64,000 nt of DNA from Streptomyces corallincola (GTDB lineage: Bacteria > Actinomycetota > Actinomycetes > Streptomycetales > Streptomycetaceae): contig NZ_JAHRXF010000017.1 in assembly GCF_019104725.1 (NCBI RefSeq), positions 1 through 64,000 on the forward strand. Direction: 5' to 3'. Shown here one piece after another: positions 34,887 through 44,346 of the stretch; within the stretch, counting starts at the first letter, position 1, and the number at the start of each line of letters is the position of its first letter. The translations under genes and the position numbers were made by a program. The notes under the pieces were generated by a model. The model made no database searches and was not told where the DNA came from. It saw only the letters and a list, made by a program, of their open reading frames with translations.

Positions 34887-37340
34887 ATGAACACCCCCAC
34901 TCCCCCGCCCCGCACCCGCGAGGTCCTCCCGCTCACCGACGGCTGGACGCTGCGGCACGGCCCGGACGCGCTGCCCGCCCAGGTACCCGGCTGTGTGCAC
35001 ACCGACCTGCTGGCGGCGGGCCGCATCCCGGACCCGTTCCTCGGCCGCAACGAGCTGGACGTGCGGTGGGTCGGCGAGACCGACTGGCGGTACGACACGG
35101 TCGTGGACGCCCCCGACTCCGGGTACGAGCGGGCCGAGCTGGTCTTCGAGGGCCTGGACACGGTCGCGGAGGTCCTGCTGGACGGCAACGTCCTCGGCCG
35201 GACCGCCAACATGCACCGCACCTACCGGTTCGACGTGTCCGACCGGCTCGCCGCCGGTGGCAGCGCCCAGTTGTCGGTGCGCTTCACCGACGCGTACACC
35301 GCCGCGCGGCAGGCGCGCGAGCGGATGGGCGTGACCGCGGAGGCGTATCCGAATCCGGCGTCCATGATCCGCAAGATGGCCTGCTCGTTCGGGTGGGATT
35401 GGGGGCCGACACTGGCGACGGCCGGGATCTGGCGGCCGGTGAGCCTGGAGCGCTGGTCCACGGCCCGGCTCGGCCGGGTGCGCCCGCTGGTGACCGTGCA
35501 CGGCACGACCGGCCGGGTCGAGGCACACCTCGATGTCGAGCGCACCGCGACGGGCGCCGGGCGGACCCTCACCGCCCAGCTGCGCGTCGGGGACCGGACG
35601 GTGACCGTGCCGTTCGACGGCGACGGCGCCACCATTACCGCCGAGGTCCCGGACGCCCGCCTGTGGTGGCCACGCGGCCACGGCCAACAGCCTTTGTACG
35701 ACTGCGAGATCACCCTTTCCGACAGCGACGGCACGGTGCTGGACACCTGGTCGCGGCGCATCGGTTTCCGCACGGTCGTGCTCGACACCTCGCCCGACGA
35801 GCACGGCACCGGCTTCACGTTCGTCGTCAACGGCAGGCGGATCTTCGCGCGCGGTGTGAACTGGATTCCGGACGACGTGTTCCCGTCCCGCGTCACCCCG
35901 GAGCGCTACCGCAGGCGCCTGGAGCAGACCGCCGAGGCGGGCTGCGACATGGTCCGGGTGTGGGGCGGCGGCCTCTTCGAGAGCGACGACTTCTACGACG
36001 TCTGCGACGAACTCGGCCTCATGGTCTGGCAGGACTTCCTGTTCGCCTGCGCCCCCTACCCCGAGGGGCAGCCGCTGCGCTCCGAGGTGGAGGCGGAGGC
36101 CCGCGAGAACGTCGTACGCCTGATGCCGCACGCCAGCCTGGTGCTGTGGAACGGCAACAACGAGAACCTGTGGACGTATCTGCTGTGGAACTGGGAGGAG
36201 CAGCTGAGGGGTGAGTCGTGGGGCGAGGGCTACTACCTCGCGCTGCTGCCCCGCGTGGTCGCGGAGACCGATCCGACCCGGCCGTACTGGGCGGGCAGCC
36301 CCTGGTCGGGCTCGTGGGACCACCACCCGGACGACCCGGCGCACGGCTGCTTCCACTCCTGGGAGGTGTGGAACACCTCGGACTACACCGACTACCTGGA
36401 CTCGGTACCGCGCTTCGTCGCGGAGTTCGGCTGGCAGGCACCGTGCGCCTGGGCGACGCTGCGCCGCGCGCTGCCGGGGGAGGAACTCCGGTCCGACGCA
36501 CCGGGGTTCCGGCACCACCAGAAGGCCGACGACGGCACCGGCAAGCTGGAACGCGGGCTGGCCCGGCACTTCGCGGTGCCGGAGGACTTCGACACCTGGC
36601 ACTACCTGACGCAGGTCAACCAGGTACGGGCGGTCGCCACCGGGGTCACGCACTGGCGCTCCCACTGGCCGGTGTGCGCGGGTGCGCTGGTCTGGCAGAT
36701 CAACGACTGCTGGCCGGTGAGTTCCTGGGCCGCCGTGGACGGCGACGAACGCCGCAAACCGCTCTGGTACGCGTTGCGCGAGCTGTACGCCGACCGGCTG
36801 CTGACCGTCCAACTCCGTTCCGGTGAGCCCGCGTTGTGCGCCGTCAATCAGAGTGCCGAGCCGTGGCGGGCCCAGGTGCGGCTGCGTCGGCTGGACACCG
36901 GGGGCCGGGTGCTGGCCGAGCGGACTCTGACCCTGGACGCCGACCCGGACTCCGTCGCCACGGTGGCCGTACCGGAGGAGCTGCGGCCCGCCGAGGGTGC
37001 GCGGGACGAGTATCTGGTCGCGGACGTGGACGGGCTGCGGGCGGTGCACTTCCCGGTGCGGGACCTCGAATTCGCCTATCCGGAACCGGAGTTCGAGGTC
37101 TCGGTGCGGCAGGCCGAAGCGGGCGACGCCGAGCAGGCGGTCACCGTGACCGTCACCGCGCGCACCCTCCTGCGCGACCTGCTGCTCCAGGCCGACCGGC
37201 TCGCCCCGACCGCCGAGGCGGACCGGGGGCTGCTGACCCTGCTGCCCGGCGAGAGCGCGGCCATCCGGGTCACCGGCTGGGACGGCGCCGACGCGGAGGC
37301 GGCACGGGCGGCACTGTTCGTGGTGCGTACGGCGGCCTGA
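34887..37340 (+). CDS. GH2 beta-mannosidase
   Basis: An 817-residue cytosolic glycoside hydrolase family 2 beta-mannosidase. It has the family's order: sugar-binding beta-sandwich (DGWTLRHGPDALPAQVPGCVHTDLL), immunoglobulin-like domain and a TIM barrel. The catalytic acid/base is the last Glu of LVLWNGNNEN and the nucleophile is Glu in FVAEFGWQAP. The beta-mannosidase group is indicated by VWGGGLFESDDFYDVCDELGLMVWQDF. It cleaves terminal beta-mannose from imported oligosaccharides. ATG 34887 is preferred because AGGG lies six bases before it; ATG 34881 is possible. The 150 bp upstream hold CACCGACCACACCC-type repeats. Confidence 0.95.
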   Translation: MNTPTPPPRTREVLPLTDGWTLRHGPDALPAQVPGCVHTDLLAAGRIPDPFLGRNELDVRWVGETDWRYDTVVDAPDSGYERAELVFEGLDTVAEVLLDGNVLGRTANMHRTYRFDVSDRLAAGGSAQLSVRFTDAYTAARQARERMGVTAEAYPNPASMIRKMACSFGWDWGPTLATAGIWRPVSLERWSTARLGRVRPLVTVHGTTGRVEAHLDVERTATGAGRTLTAQLRVGDRTVTVPFDGDGATITAEVPDARLWWPRGHGQQPLYDCEITLSDSDGTVLDTWSRRIGFRTVVLDTSPDEHGTGFTFVVNGRRIFARGVNWIPDDVFPSRVTPERYRRRLEQTAEAGCDMVRVWGGGLFESDDFYDVCDELGLMVWQDFLFACAPYPEGQPLRSEVEAEARENVVRLMPHASLVLWNGNNENLWTYLLWNWEEQLRGESWGEGYYLALLPRVVAETDPTRPYWAGSPWSGSWDHHPDDPAHGCFHSWEVWNTSDYTDYLDSVPRFVAEFGWQAPCAWATLRRALPGEELRSDAPGFRHHQKADDGTGKLERGLARHFAVPEDFDTWHYLTQVNQVRAVATGVTHWRSHWPVCAGALVWQINDCWPVSSWAAVDGDERRKPLWYALRELYADRLLTVQLRSGEPALCAVNQSAEPWRAQVRLRRLDTGGRVLAERTLTLDADPDSVATVAVPEELRPAEGARDEYLVADVDGLRAVHFPVRDLEFAYPEPEFEVSVRQAEAGDAEQAVTVTVTARTLLRDLLLQADRLAPTAEADRGLLTLLPGESAAIRVTGWDGADAEAARAALFVVRTAA

Positions 37341-37375
37341 GCCACCGGGGTGCGGACGGTGCCGTACGGGTGCGG

Positions 37376-38344
37376 TCAGGCGGACACGGTGCGGAAACCG
37401 CAGTTGGCGGCGGTCGCGCGCGGTGCGTTGGCGCTGCGCGCGGCCACCCGGTAGCGGTGGCAGTACGACGCGTGGCACAGGTAGGAACCGCCGCGTGTGA
37501 CCGCGAGGGTGCCGAACTCCGGCCCGCGCGGCTCCCGTTCGGGCGAGCGGGCGTAGTAGCCGGGGTCGAACCAGTCGGCGCACCACTCCCACACGTTGCC
37601 CGACGTGTCGTACAGGCCGTAGCCGTTGGGCGGATAGGCGCCGACCGGGGAGGTGGCGCTCCAGCCGTCCTCCTCGGTGTTCGCCACGGGGAAGGCGCCC
37701 TGCCAGATGTTGCAGTGGTGCCGTCCGCCGGGCGTGAGGTCGTCGCCCCAGGGGAAGCGCCGGGAGGCGGCGCCGCCCCGCGCCGCGTACTCCCACTGCG
37801 CCTCGCTGGGCAGTCGGCGTCCGGCCCAGGCGCAGTACGTCTCCGCGTCCGCGCGGCTGACCTGCACCACGGGGTGGTCCCCGAGCCCGTCGAGATCACC
37901 GCCCGGTCCGTACGGGTGCCGCCAGTCCGCGCCCCGCACCTCGGCCCACCAGGGGGTGCCGGGGTACACCGAGAGCACGTCGGCTGGTCCGGTCAGGCGC
38001 AGATGCGGCGCGAACACGGCCGAGCGGCCCGCGCGTTCGGCGTCGGTGACGTACCCGGTGGCGGTGACGAAGGCGGCGAAGGCGTCGTTGGTGACCGGGG
38101 TGGTGTCGATGGTGAAGGACGCCAACCGGACCGGGTGCACCGGGAGTTCGCCGTCGCAGGGGTAGCCCTCGCCGAAGGCGTCGCCCATGAGGAAGCGACC
38201 GGCGGGGACGCGGACCTGGTGCGACTGGTGCTCACCGGGCGTGAGTTGACCGGCGCAGGCGTCCGTGGCCGGGGCCCTCCTGGGTGTCATGGCCGGGCCC
38301 GCACTCGACGGTGGCGGGGAGCAGCACGGCCGTCCCCCGGTCAT
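37376..38344 (-). CDS. Formylglycine-generating enzyme
   Basis: A 322-residue FGE-sulfatase (SUMF1) domain protein that oxidises the Cys of a CxPxR motif in sulfatases to formylglycine. The active-site pair is present as Cys290 and Cys295 in RGGSYLCHASYCHRYRV, with the family blocks SRADAETYCAWAGRRLPSEAQ, GNVWEWCADWF and TAANCGFRTVSA. This pair separates true FGEs from catalytically different relatives. ATG 38344 follows GGGAGGTGGGAC. It is divergent from, and surely serves, the sulfatase gene at 38516, and it is convergent with the mannosidase gene. Confidence 0.94.
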   Translation of the reverse strand: MTGGRPCCSPPPSSAGPAMTPRRAPATDACAGQLTPGEHQSHQVRVPAGRFLMGDAFGEGYPCDGELPVHPVRLASFTIDTTPVTNDAFAAFVTATGYVTDAERAGRSAVFAPHLRLTGPADVLSVYPGTPWWAEVRGADWRHPYGPGGDLDGLGDHPVVQVSRADAETYCAWAGRRLPSEAQWEYAARGGAASRRFPWGDDLTPGGRHHCNIWQGAFPVANTEEDGWSATSPVGAYPPNGYGLYDTSGNVWEWCADWFDPGYYARSPEREPRGPEFGTLAVTRGGSYLCHASYCHRYRVAARSANAPRATAANCGFRTVSA

Positions 38345-38392
38345 GTCCCACCTCCCCGCACCGGCACCGCCCGGCCGCCGTGACCGGAACCC

Positions 38393-38505
38393 GCCCCGAC
38401 CCTATGCGACGCCCCGGCCCCCGGCCCGGCCCGCGCCCCCGCCCGTACCTCTCCCCCACCCCTCGGTTCCCCCACCCCTCCTCGTCCCCTCCCCTCCCGT
38501 CCCGG
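38393..38505. other. C-rich polypyrimidine tract in FGE-sulfatase promoter
   Basis: The plus strand here is made almost only of C and T, with runs of CCCC and CCTC words. The strand bias is far beyond the local average. Such tracts may form triplex or, on the G-rich strand, quadruplex structures. It fills most of the 171-bp divergent promoter region. Confidence 0.6.
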
Positions 38506-38515
38506 AAGGCACCTG

Positions 38516-40345
38516 ATGCGCGCGATCATGCTCATGTTCGACACCCTCAACCGCCGCTTCCTGCCCCCCTACGGCGCGCGGGGCGTGCACGCGCCCCACT
38601 TCGAGCGGCTGGCGGAGCTGACGGCGGTGTTCGACAACGCGTACGCCGGGAGCATGCCGTGCATGCCGGCCCGGCGGGAGATTCACACCGGGCGGCACAA
38701 CTTCCTGCACCGCTCCTGGGGCCCGCTGGAGCCGTTCGACCATTCCGTGCCCGAACTCCTCTCCCGCGCGGGCGTGCACACCCACCTCGTCACCGACCAC
38801 CAGCACTACTGGGAGGACGGCGGGGCGACGTACCACAACCGGTACGACACCTACGAGTTCTTCCGGGGGCAGGAGGGCGACAAGTGGAAGGGACAGGTGG
38901 CGGACCCCGTGATGCCCCCGGTGATCGGGCGCCGACCGGACCGTATGCGGCGCCAGGACTGGGTCAACCGGCAGCACATGGCGACCGAGGACCAGCATCC
39001 GCAGACCCGGACCGTGGACGCGGGCCTGGAGTTCGTCGCCACGAACGCGGGCGCCGACGCGTGGTTCCTCCAGATCGAGTGCTTCGACCCGCACGAGCCG
39101 TTCTTCACCTACGACGAGTACCGGCGGCACTATGTGCGGGGCGTCGGCGACCCCGGCACCAGCCCCGGCACCGCCGAGGACCGTACGGACCCGGCCCCCG
39201 GCGCCGACTGGCCCGCGTACGGGCGGGTCACCGAGGACCGGGCGGAGGCGGACCGCGTCCGCGCCGAGTACCTGTCGCTGCTGACGATGTGCGACGCCTC
39301 GCTGGGACGGGTGCTGGACGCGATGGACGCGCACGGGCTGTGGGACGACACGCTGCTGATGGTGTGCACGGACCACGGGCTGCTGCTCGGGGAGCACGGC
39401 TGGTGGGGCAAGAACGTGCAGCCCTGGTACGACGAGAACATCCACACGCCGCTGTTCGTCTGGGACCCGCGCAGCCGGGTGCGCGGCGAGCGGCGCTCCA
39501 GCCTGGTGCAGACCGTGGACTTCGGTCCGACCCTGCTGGACTTCTTCGGCGTGCCCGATCCGGGCCCGATGGCGGGCGTACCGCTGGCCGGTACGGTCGC
39601 GCGGGACGCGGCCGTGCGCGAGGCGGGGCTGTTCGGCTCGTTCGGCGGGCACGTCAACGTCACCGACGGCCGGTACGTCTACATGCGCGCGCCGCTGCGC
39701 GAGTCCAACGATCCGCTGTACGAGTACACGCTGATGCCGACGCACATGGCGAGCCGGTTCGACCCGGAGGAGCTGGCGGGCGCGGAGCTGGTGGAGCCGC
39801 TGCCGTTCACGCGGAACGCGCCGGTGCTGCGTGTCCCCGGCCGCCCGTGGGGCAATCCGCACGCGTTCGGCACGCTGCTGTTCGACCTGGTGGACGATCC
39901 AGGTCAGTCGCATCCGCTGCTCTCGGACGAGCTGGAGCTTCGGATGGCGGGGCTGCTGGTGGAGCTGATGCGGGCGGCGGACGCGCCGGAGAGCCAGTTC
40001 GAGCGGCTGGGCCTGCCGGTCGCGGGCCCGGTCGGCACGGAACATCTGCTGGCCCGCGCGCAGTACGCGCTGGTGCTGGCGTCCGGTGAGGTGCTCCCGC
40101 CGGAGAGTGCCTTCGCGCCGCCCGCGCCGGGGAGGTTCGGGGTGACCACACCGCTCGGGGAGCTGCTGGCGCACGGGCCCGCGCGGGCCGCCGTACTGCG
40201 GCACCTTCCCCTGGTGGCCAACTCCGCGTTCGCCCGGAGCGTCGCGGAGCAGTCGCCGTACGGGCTGGCGGCGCGGACACCGGGGATTTCGGCGACTGAA
40301 CTGCGCGCTTTGGAAGGGGAGTTGGCGGAGCTTGGCCCGCGCTGA
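38516..40345 (+). CDS. Cys-type sulfatase
   Basis: A 609-residue sulfatase of the alkaline-phosphatase superfamily. The N-terminal metal-binding Asp is in IMLMFDTLNRRF. The formylglycine motif CMPAR lies in AYAGSMPCMPARREIHTGRHN, with the modified residue Cys49. The second metal/active-site block is CTDHGLLLGEHGWWGKN. No signal peptide is seen, so it should act in the cytosol on imported substrate. The C-terminal 120 residues are an extra helical region. ATG 38516 follows a GGAAGG site. Paired with a divergent FGE, it may desulfate the glycan imported by the neighbouring ABC system. Confidence 0.94.
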   Translation: MRAIMLMFDTLNRRFLPPYGARGVHAPHFERLAELTAVFDNAYAGSMPCMPARREIHTGRHNFLHRSWGPLEPFDHSVPELLSRAGVHTHLVTDHQHYWEDGGATYHNRYDTYEFFRGQEGDKWKGQVADPVMPPVIGRRPDRMRRQDWVNRQHMATEDQHPQTRTVDAGLEFVATNAGADAWFLQIECFDPHEPFFTYDEYRRHYVRGVGDPGTSPGTAEDRTDPAPGADWPAYGRVTEDRAEADRVRAEYLSLLTMCDASLGRVLDAMDAHGLWDDTLLMVCTDHGLLLGEHGWWGKNVQPWYDENIHTPLFVWDPRSRVRGERRSSLVQTVDFGPTLLDFFGVPDPGPMAGVPLAGTVARDAAVREAGLFGSFGGHVNVTDGRYVYMRAPLRESNDPLYEYTLMPTHMASRFDPEELAGAELVEPLPFTRNAPVLRVPGRPWGNPHAFGTLLFDLVDDPGQSHPLLSDELELRMAGLLVELMRAADAPESQFERLGLPVAGPVGTEHLLARAQYALVLASGEVLPPESAFAPPAPGRFGVTTPLGELLAHGPARAAVLRHLPLVANSAFARSVAEQSPYGLAARTPGISATELRALEGELAELGPR

Positions 40346-40363
40346 ACGTGAGAGGGGCGACGG

Positions 40364-41233
40364 TCAGCGGATGTGCCGGAGCAGGGCGGCGACGGCGGGC
40401 GAGGGGTCGCCGGGCGGGCGGACGACCATGATCTTCCAGTGGGGCGCGTACCGGTCGAAGCGGTACTGCGCGAGGTCGGGGAAGCGGTCCGCGATGGACT
40501 TGGGCATGACGCAGACCCCGAGGTCGTTGCGGACCAGTTCGGAGGCGGCGACGATGTCGTTCACCTCGAAGGCGGTGACGCGTTCGACCCCGGCGGCGCG
40601 GAAGGCGCGGTCGGTCTCGTAGCGGATGGCCCAGCCGGGGGCGAAGTCGATCAGCGGCAGCGCGGCGGCCCCGGAGAGGTTCGCCGCACCGGCGGGGGTG
40701 CGGCCGGGGACGCTCCGGGCGGGTGCGGCGGTGAGGACCATCTCCTCGTGGGCGAGCAACCGCGTGACCAGGCCGCGCTGTTGCTGCCGGTCGAGCGCGA
40801 CGACGGCCAGGTCCACGGTGCCGTCGCGCAGCGCCTGCCGGATGTCGGCCACCGCCGCCTGCCTCAACTGGACGACGACACCGGGGTGTTCGGCCCGCAG
40901 TGCGGCCAGGGCGTGGTGCAGTCCGGCCCAGACGCCCTGCATGGTGCCGACCGTGATCCGGCCGCGCAGATGCCCCCGTACGGCATCGACCGCCTCGCGC
41001 GCGTGCTCGGCGGCGCGCAGCGTGGCGCGGGCGGCGGGCACGAACGCCTCACCGGCCGGGGTGAGGGTGACCCGGTGCGTGGTGCGGTCGAACAGCGGGG
41101 TGTCCAGCTCGCGTTCGAGGGAGCGTACGGCTCCGGAGACGGCCGACTGGACGACGTGCAGCCGACGGGCGGCGGCCGTGAAACCGCCTTCGTCGGCCAC
41201 CGCGACGACGACCTCCATCTGCCGCAGATCCAT
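40364..41233 (-). CDS. LysR family transcriptional regulator
   Basis: A 289-residue LysR-type regulator. The HTH is MDLRQMEVVVAVADEGGFTAAARRLHVVQSAVSGAVRSLERELDTPLFDR. A typical inducer-binding domain follows (ITVGTMQGVWAGLHHALAALRAEHPGVVVQL, GTVDLAVVALDRQQQRGLV). ATG 41233 follows AGGAGC. It lies 76 bp downstream of the MFS gene in the same direction, so it may be co-transcribed with it and control it. The effector is unknown. Confidence 0.94.
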   Translation of the reverse strand: MDLRQMEVVVAVADEGGFTAAARRLHVVQSAVSGAVRSLERELDTPLFDRTTHRVTLTPAGEAFVPAARATLRAAEHAREAVDAVRGHLRGRITVGTMQGVWAGLHHALAALRAEHPGVVVQLRQAAVADIRQALRDGTVDLAVVALDRQQQRGLVTRLLAHEEMVLTAAPARSVPGRTPAGAANLSGAAALPLIDFAPGWAIRYETDRAFRAAGVERVTAFEVNDIVAASELVRNDLGVCVMPKSIADRFPDLAQYRFDRYAPHWKIMVVRPPGDPSPAVAALLRHIR

Positions 41234-41309
41234 GCTTCGCTCCTGGTCGGGGGCTCGGTCGGCGTGCCATCGTAAGGGTGCCTGGCGGGCCGGGCGGCCG
41301 GGACCTGGT

Positions 41310-42761
41310 TCAGGCGGTCGCCGTGTCGGGGGTGGTCGCGGGGTCGGGGGCGGTTGCGGGGTCTGGGGTGGTCGCGGGGTCTGGGGCGGTTGCGGGATCG
41401 GGGGCGGGGGCGGTCGCCGTTTCGGGGGCGTGCGCCTCCCGCTCCGCGCCCTCGTCACCGGTGGCCGAGGTCCCGCGCCCGCGTCCGTGGCCGCGCCGGA
41501 GTTCCGTCGTCCAGTACAGGAGGGCGACGAGTGGCAGGGCGGCGCCGAGGACGGTGAGGCCGGTCCATCCGGCGGCGTGGTAGACGGCCGAGCCGAGCTG
41601 GGAGCCGATGGCGCCGCCGATGAAGAAGATGGCGATGAAGGCGCTGTTGAGGCGGGCGCGGGCGGTGGGGTCGAGCTGGTAGATGGTGTGCTGGCCGAGG
41701 ATGAGGGTGGTCTGTACGGCCATGTCCACGAGGATCGCGGCCAGGCCGATGAGGATCACGCTGTGCGCGCCGAACCCGGCGACGGCGAAGGCGAGGGCGA
41801 CGACGCCGAACGCGGCTCCGGTGAGCGGACGCGCCAGGCCCCGGTCGGCCCAGCGTCCGGCGAACGGCGCGATGGCGGCACCGGCCGCGCCGACCAGCGC
41901 GAAGGCGCCGACGCCGAGCTGGGAGTAGTGGAAGCCGGGTCCGGTCAGGACGAAGGACACGGTGGTCCAGAAGGCGCTGAACGCGGCGAACATCGCGGAC
42001 TGGTACAGGCCGCGCCGCAGCAGCGCGGGGTGCCGTCGGACGAGCGCGGCGGTGGAGCGCAGGACGTGGTGGTACGGCAGGGCCGTGGTCGGCGCGTGGC
42101 GGGGCAGGGCGAAGCGGAGGATCACGGCGAGTACGGCCATCAGCACGGCGGAGCCGAGGAAGACGACGCGCCACCCGGCCAGGTCGGAGACGAGGCTGCT
42201 CACGGTGCGGGACAGCAGGATGCCGGTGAGCAGGCCGCTCATCACCCGGCCGACGACCCGGCCGCGCGCGTGGTCGGGGGCGAGGGAGGCGGCGAAGGGG
42301 ACGACGATCTGCGCGACGACCGAGGTGGAACCGGCGATCAGCGAGGCGACGAGCAGCATCGGGAAGCCGGTGGACAGCCCGGCGGCGGTCAGCGCGAGGG
42401 TGGTGACGACGAGCAGGGCGGTGATCAGGTTCCGCTTCTCCAGCCGGTCACCGAGCGGCACCAGGAAGAGCATGCCGATGACGTAGCCGATCTGCGTCAC
42501 GGTGATCAGCCCGCCGACGGCGGAGACGCTGATGCCGAAGGTCCTGCTCAGGGTGGCGAGCAGGGGCTGTGCGTAGTAGAGGTTGGCGACCGTCGCGCCG
42601 GAGGCGGCGGCGAGCAGCACGACCAGCCAGCCGGGCACTCCGGTGGCGGCGCCCTCGGCGCGCGCGGCGCCCTCGGCGCGCGCGGCGCCCGCGGCGCTCT
42701 CGGCGCGCGCGGTCGCGGGCCGGGCGGGGGGCCGGGCGGAGGGGCCGGGCTTCACGGACAT
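41310..42761 (-). CDS. MFS drug-efflux type transporter
   Basis: A 483-residue major facilitator transporter with 12 predicted helices, of the YbcL/arabinose-efflux-like group (VANLYYAQPLLATLSRTFGIS, GLLTGILLSRTVSSLV). The N-terminal 40 residues are Ala/Glu/Gly repeats (RAEGAA) and the C-terminal 35 residues are a Pro-Asp repeat with an 18-bp period (about 41320-41425). The transport core is normal. ATG 42761 is chosen for a GAGG site six bases upstream; ATG 42767 lies too close to it. The substrate is unknown. LysR lies downstream. Confidence 0.92.
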   Translation of the reverse strand: MSVKPGPSARPPARPATARAESAAGAARAEGAARAEGAATGVPGWLVVLLAAASGATVANLYYAQPLLATLSRTFGISVSAVGGLITVTQIGYVIGMLFLVPLGDRLEKRNLITALLVVTTLALTAAGLSTGFPMLLVASLIAGSTSVVAQIVVPFAASLAPDHARGRVVGRVMSGLLTGILLSRTVSSLVSDLAGWRVVFLGSAVLMAVLAVILRFALPRHAPTTALPYHHVLRSTAALVRRHPALLRRGLYQSAMFAAFSAFWTTVSFVLTGPGFHYSQLGVGAFALVGAAGAAIAPFAGRWADRGLARPLTGAAFGVVALAFAVAGFGAHSVILIGLAAILVDMAVQTTLILGQHTIYQLDPTARARLNSAFIAIFFIGGAIGSQLGSAVYHAAGWTGLTVLGAALPLVALLYWTTELRRGHGRGRGTSATGDEGAEREAHAPETATAPAPDPATAPDPATTPDPATAPDPATTPDTATA

Positions 42762-43012
42762 GTGCATCCTCGACAGGGGGGAAGGAACGTGGACCTCCTG
42801 TCACAACAGCGCGGGTCGGCGTGCGCTTCCCCCTCCGGGGCGATGGTCCGAGATGTCAGTCATCTCGTTCAGCGATGGCCGGGTCGGCTCGGGCGGCCGG
42901 AGAGCGGTGGTTCTCGCCGCCCGCGGACGGCCGGTCGCCGTGGCGCTCGGCGGGCGGTTCGCCGTGCCCCCGGCGGGCCGCCGCGCATTCGCGTGCTCGG
43001 CGGGGTGGCGCT

Positions 43013-43080
43013 GCGGGCGGCGGGCGGCGGGCGGCGGGCGGCGGGCGGCGGGCGGCGGGCGGCGGGCGGCGGGCGGCGGC
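43013..43080. repeat. 7-bp tandem repeat, about 9 units
   Basis: GGCGGGC is repeated about nine times without interruption just after the stop of the RibD-like gene. It is part of a 317-bp gene-free region (42768-43084) with no other recognisable feature. Such tracts are prone to slippage. Confidence 0.85.
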
Positions 43081-43084
43081 AGCC

Positions 43085-43648
43085 TCAGCGCACCACGCGG
43101 TAGTGGAGGTACACGACCCTCGATGCGCAGGTGCGGTTTTCGAGGAGTTCGAGGTCGGTGCGGTGGGGGTGGTGGGCGAAGAAGGGGATGCCGCCGCCGA
43201 CGAGGACGGGGTAGACCCGGATGAGGTATTCGTCGATGAGGCCGAGGGTGGCGGCTTCGGCGGCGAGGGTGGCGCCGCCGATGGCGATTGCGCCCTCGCC
43301 GGGTTCCGCGCGCAGGCGGGCGATCTCGTTGGCGAGGGTGCCGGTGGCCAGGCGGGCGTTGCCCTGGACCGCCGTGAGGGTGGTGGAGAAGACCAGCTTA
43401 GGGAGCGGGTTCCAGAGGGCGGTCCACTCGCGTTCGGAGTCGTCGAGCGCGGAGTCCTGGTCGGCGGTCTCCCAGTAGAGCATCGTCTCGTAGAGGCGGC
43501 GCCCCATCAGGTGGATGCCGACGCCCCGGATCTCCTCGATGGCGATGCGGAAGACGTCGTCCTCGGGCACCGACCAGTCGAACGTGCCGTCGGGGCCGAC
43601 GATGTAGCCGTCGAGCGAGATGCTCATCGAGTACGTCACGCTGCGCAT
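43085..43648 (-). CDS. Dihydrofolate reductase/RibD C-terminal family protein
   Basis: A 187-residue reductase of the RibD C-terminal/YwjB-like DHFR family. Seen are VTYSMSISLDGYIVGPDGTFDW at the N-terminus, HLMGRRLYETMLYWE, KLVFSTTLTAVQGNARL, AIGGATLAAEAATLGLIDEYLIRVYPVLVGGG and the final strand block. It binds NADPH, but its physiological substrate is unknown. ATG 43648 follows AGGAGACCTCCG. It is a single gene. Confidence 0.93.
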   Translation of the reverse strand: MRSVTYSMSISLDGYIVGPDGTFDWSVPEDDVFRIAIEEIRGVGIHLMGRRLYETMLYWETADQDSALDDSEREWTALWNPLPKLVFSTTLTAVQGNARLATGTLANEIARLRAEPGEGAIAIGGATLAAEAATLGLIDEYLIRVYPVLVGGGIPFFAHHPHRTDLELLENRTCASRVVYLHYRVVR

Positions 43649-43828
43649 CGGAGGTCTCCTCCAGTCCGGGGCCGGGGTCCGACCGTAAGACCGCCGGGCC
43701 GCGCGGGACTCATCGCAACGCGGGTCATTCCCCGGATGCGGCGGGTCCGCTGTGTCGGGGGATGCGTGTCGGCGGACGTGTCCCGGCGGACGCGTGTCGG
43801 CGGGCCGTAGACCTGTGGCGGTGGCCCC

Positions 43829-44326
43829 TCAGCCCGCGTGCGGCCTCAGCAGGGTGGCCGACAGTGTGCGCAGTTGCGTGTGCTGTCCGGCGGAGAGCGG
43901 AGAGGTCAACTCCGCCACGCGGGCGTCCATTTCGGCGGCGCAGCGGTCGATCAGGGTTCTCCCCTCCGGGGTGAGGGCCACCAGGACCGCGCGCCCGTCG
44001 TGCGGGGAGGGCTCGCGGCGGACCAGGCCGCGTTTCTCGGCGCGGGCGACCAGTCCGGTCATGGACGACTTGTCCAGGTCCAGATGCCGGGCCAGCTCCA
44101 GCATGCCGGGGCGGCGGTCGCGCAGGATGCCGAGCAGGCGGACCTGGACGAGGGACAGGTCGTGGGCGGTGGCGACGCGGGCGAGCATGCCCTGGACCAG
44201 GAACGAGAGCTGGACGAGGGCGTCCACGGTGGTGCGGGGCGCGTCGAGGGCGGGGTCGGTGGGAGTGCGGCCGTCCAGGGCGGGAGCGGGGTCGGAGGCG
44301 TCGGGCGGTGTGCTGCGCGGGGTCAT
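43829..44326 (-). CDS. MarR family transcriptional regulator
   Basis: A 165-residue winged-helix regulator with DALVQLSFLVQGMLARVATAHDLSLVQVRLLGIL, the recognition region LELARHLDLDKSSMTGLVARAEKRGLVRRE and the wing SPHDGRAVLVALTPEGR. The N-terminal 35 residues are low complexity. It is divergent from an NADPH-dependent reductase, and the intervening region holds two copies of a palindromic element, the classic set-up of an autoregulated redox- or phenol-sensing MarR. ATG 44326 is used; it has no strong ribosome site. Confidence 0.93.
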   Translation of the reverse strand: MTPRSTPPDASDPAPALDGRTPTDPALDAPRTTVDALVQLSFLVQGMLARVATAHDLSLVQVRLLGILRDRRPGMLELARHLDLDKSSMTGLVARAEKRGLVRREPSPHDGRAVLVALTPEGRTLIDRCAAEMDARVAELTSPLSAGQHTQLRTLSATLLRPHAG

Positions 44327-44346
44327 GGGGACAGTCTCCGCTTGAC

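Noticed and set aside
34752..37796. Very long open frame (over 1000 codons) on the minus strand opposite the beta-mannosidase gene
   Set aside because: It lacks any recognisable domain, is Arg/His/Pro/Gly-rich as expected for antisense GC-rich codons, and lies wholly opposite a clearly functional GH2 gene.
43013..43080. GGCGGGC array considered as a CRISPR or attachment site
   Set aside because: Perfect 7-bp units without spacers are a simple microsatellite-like tract, not CRISPR.
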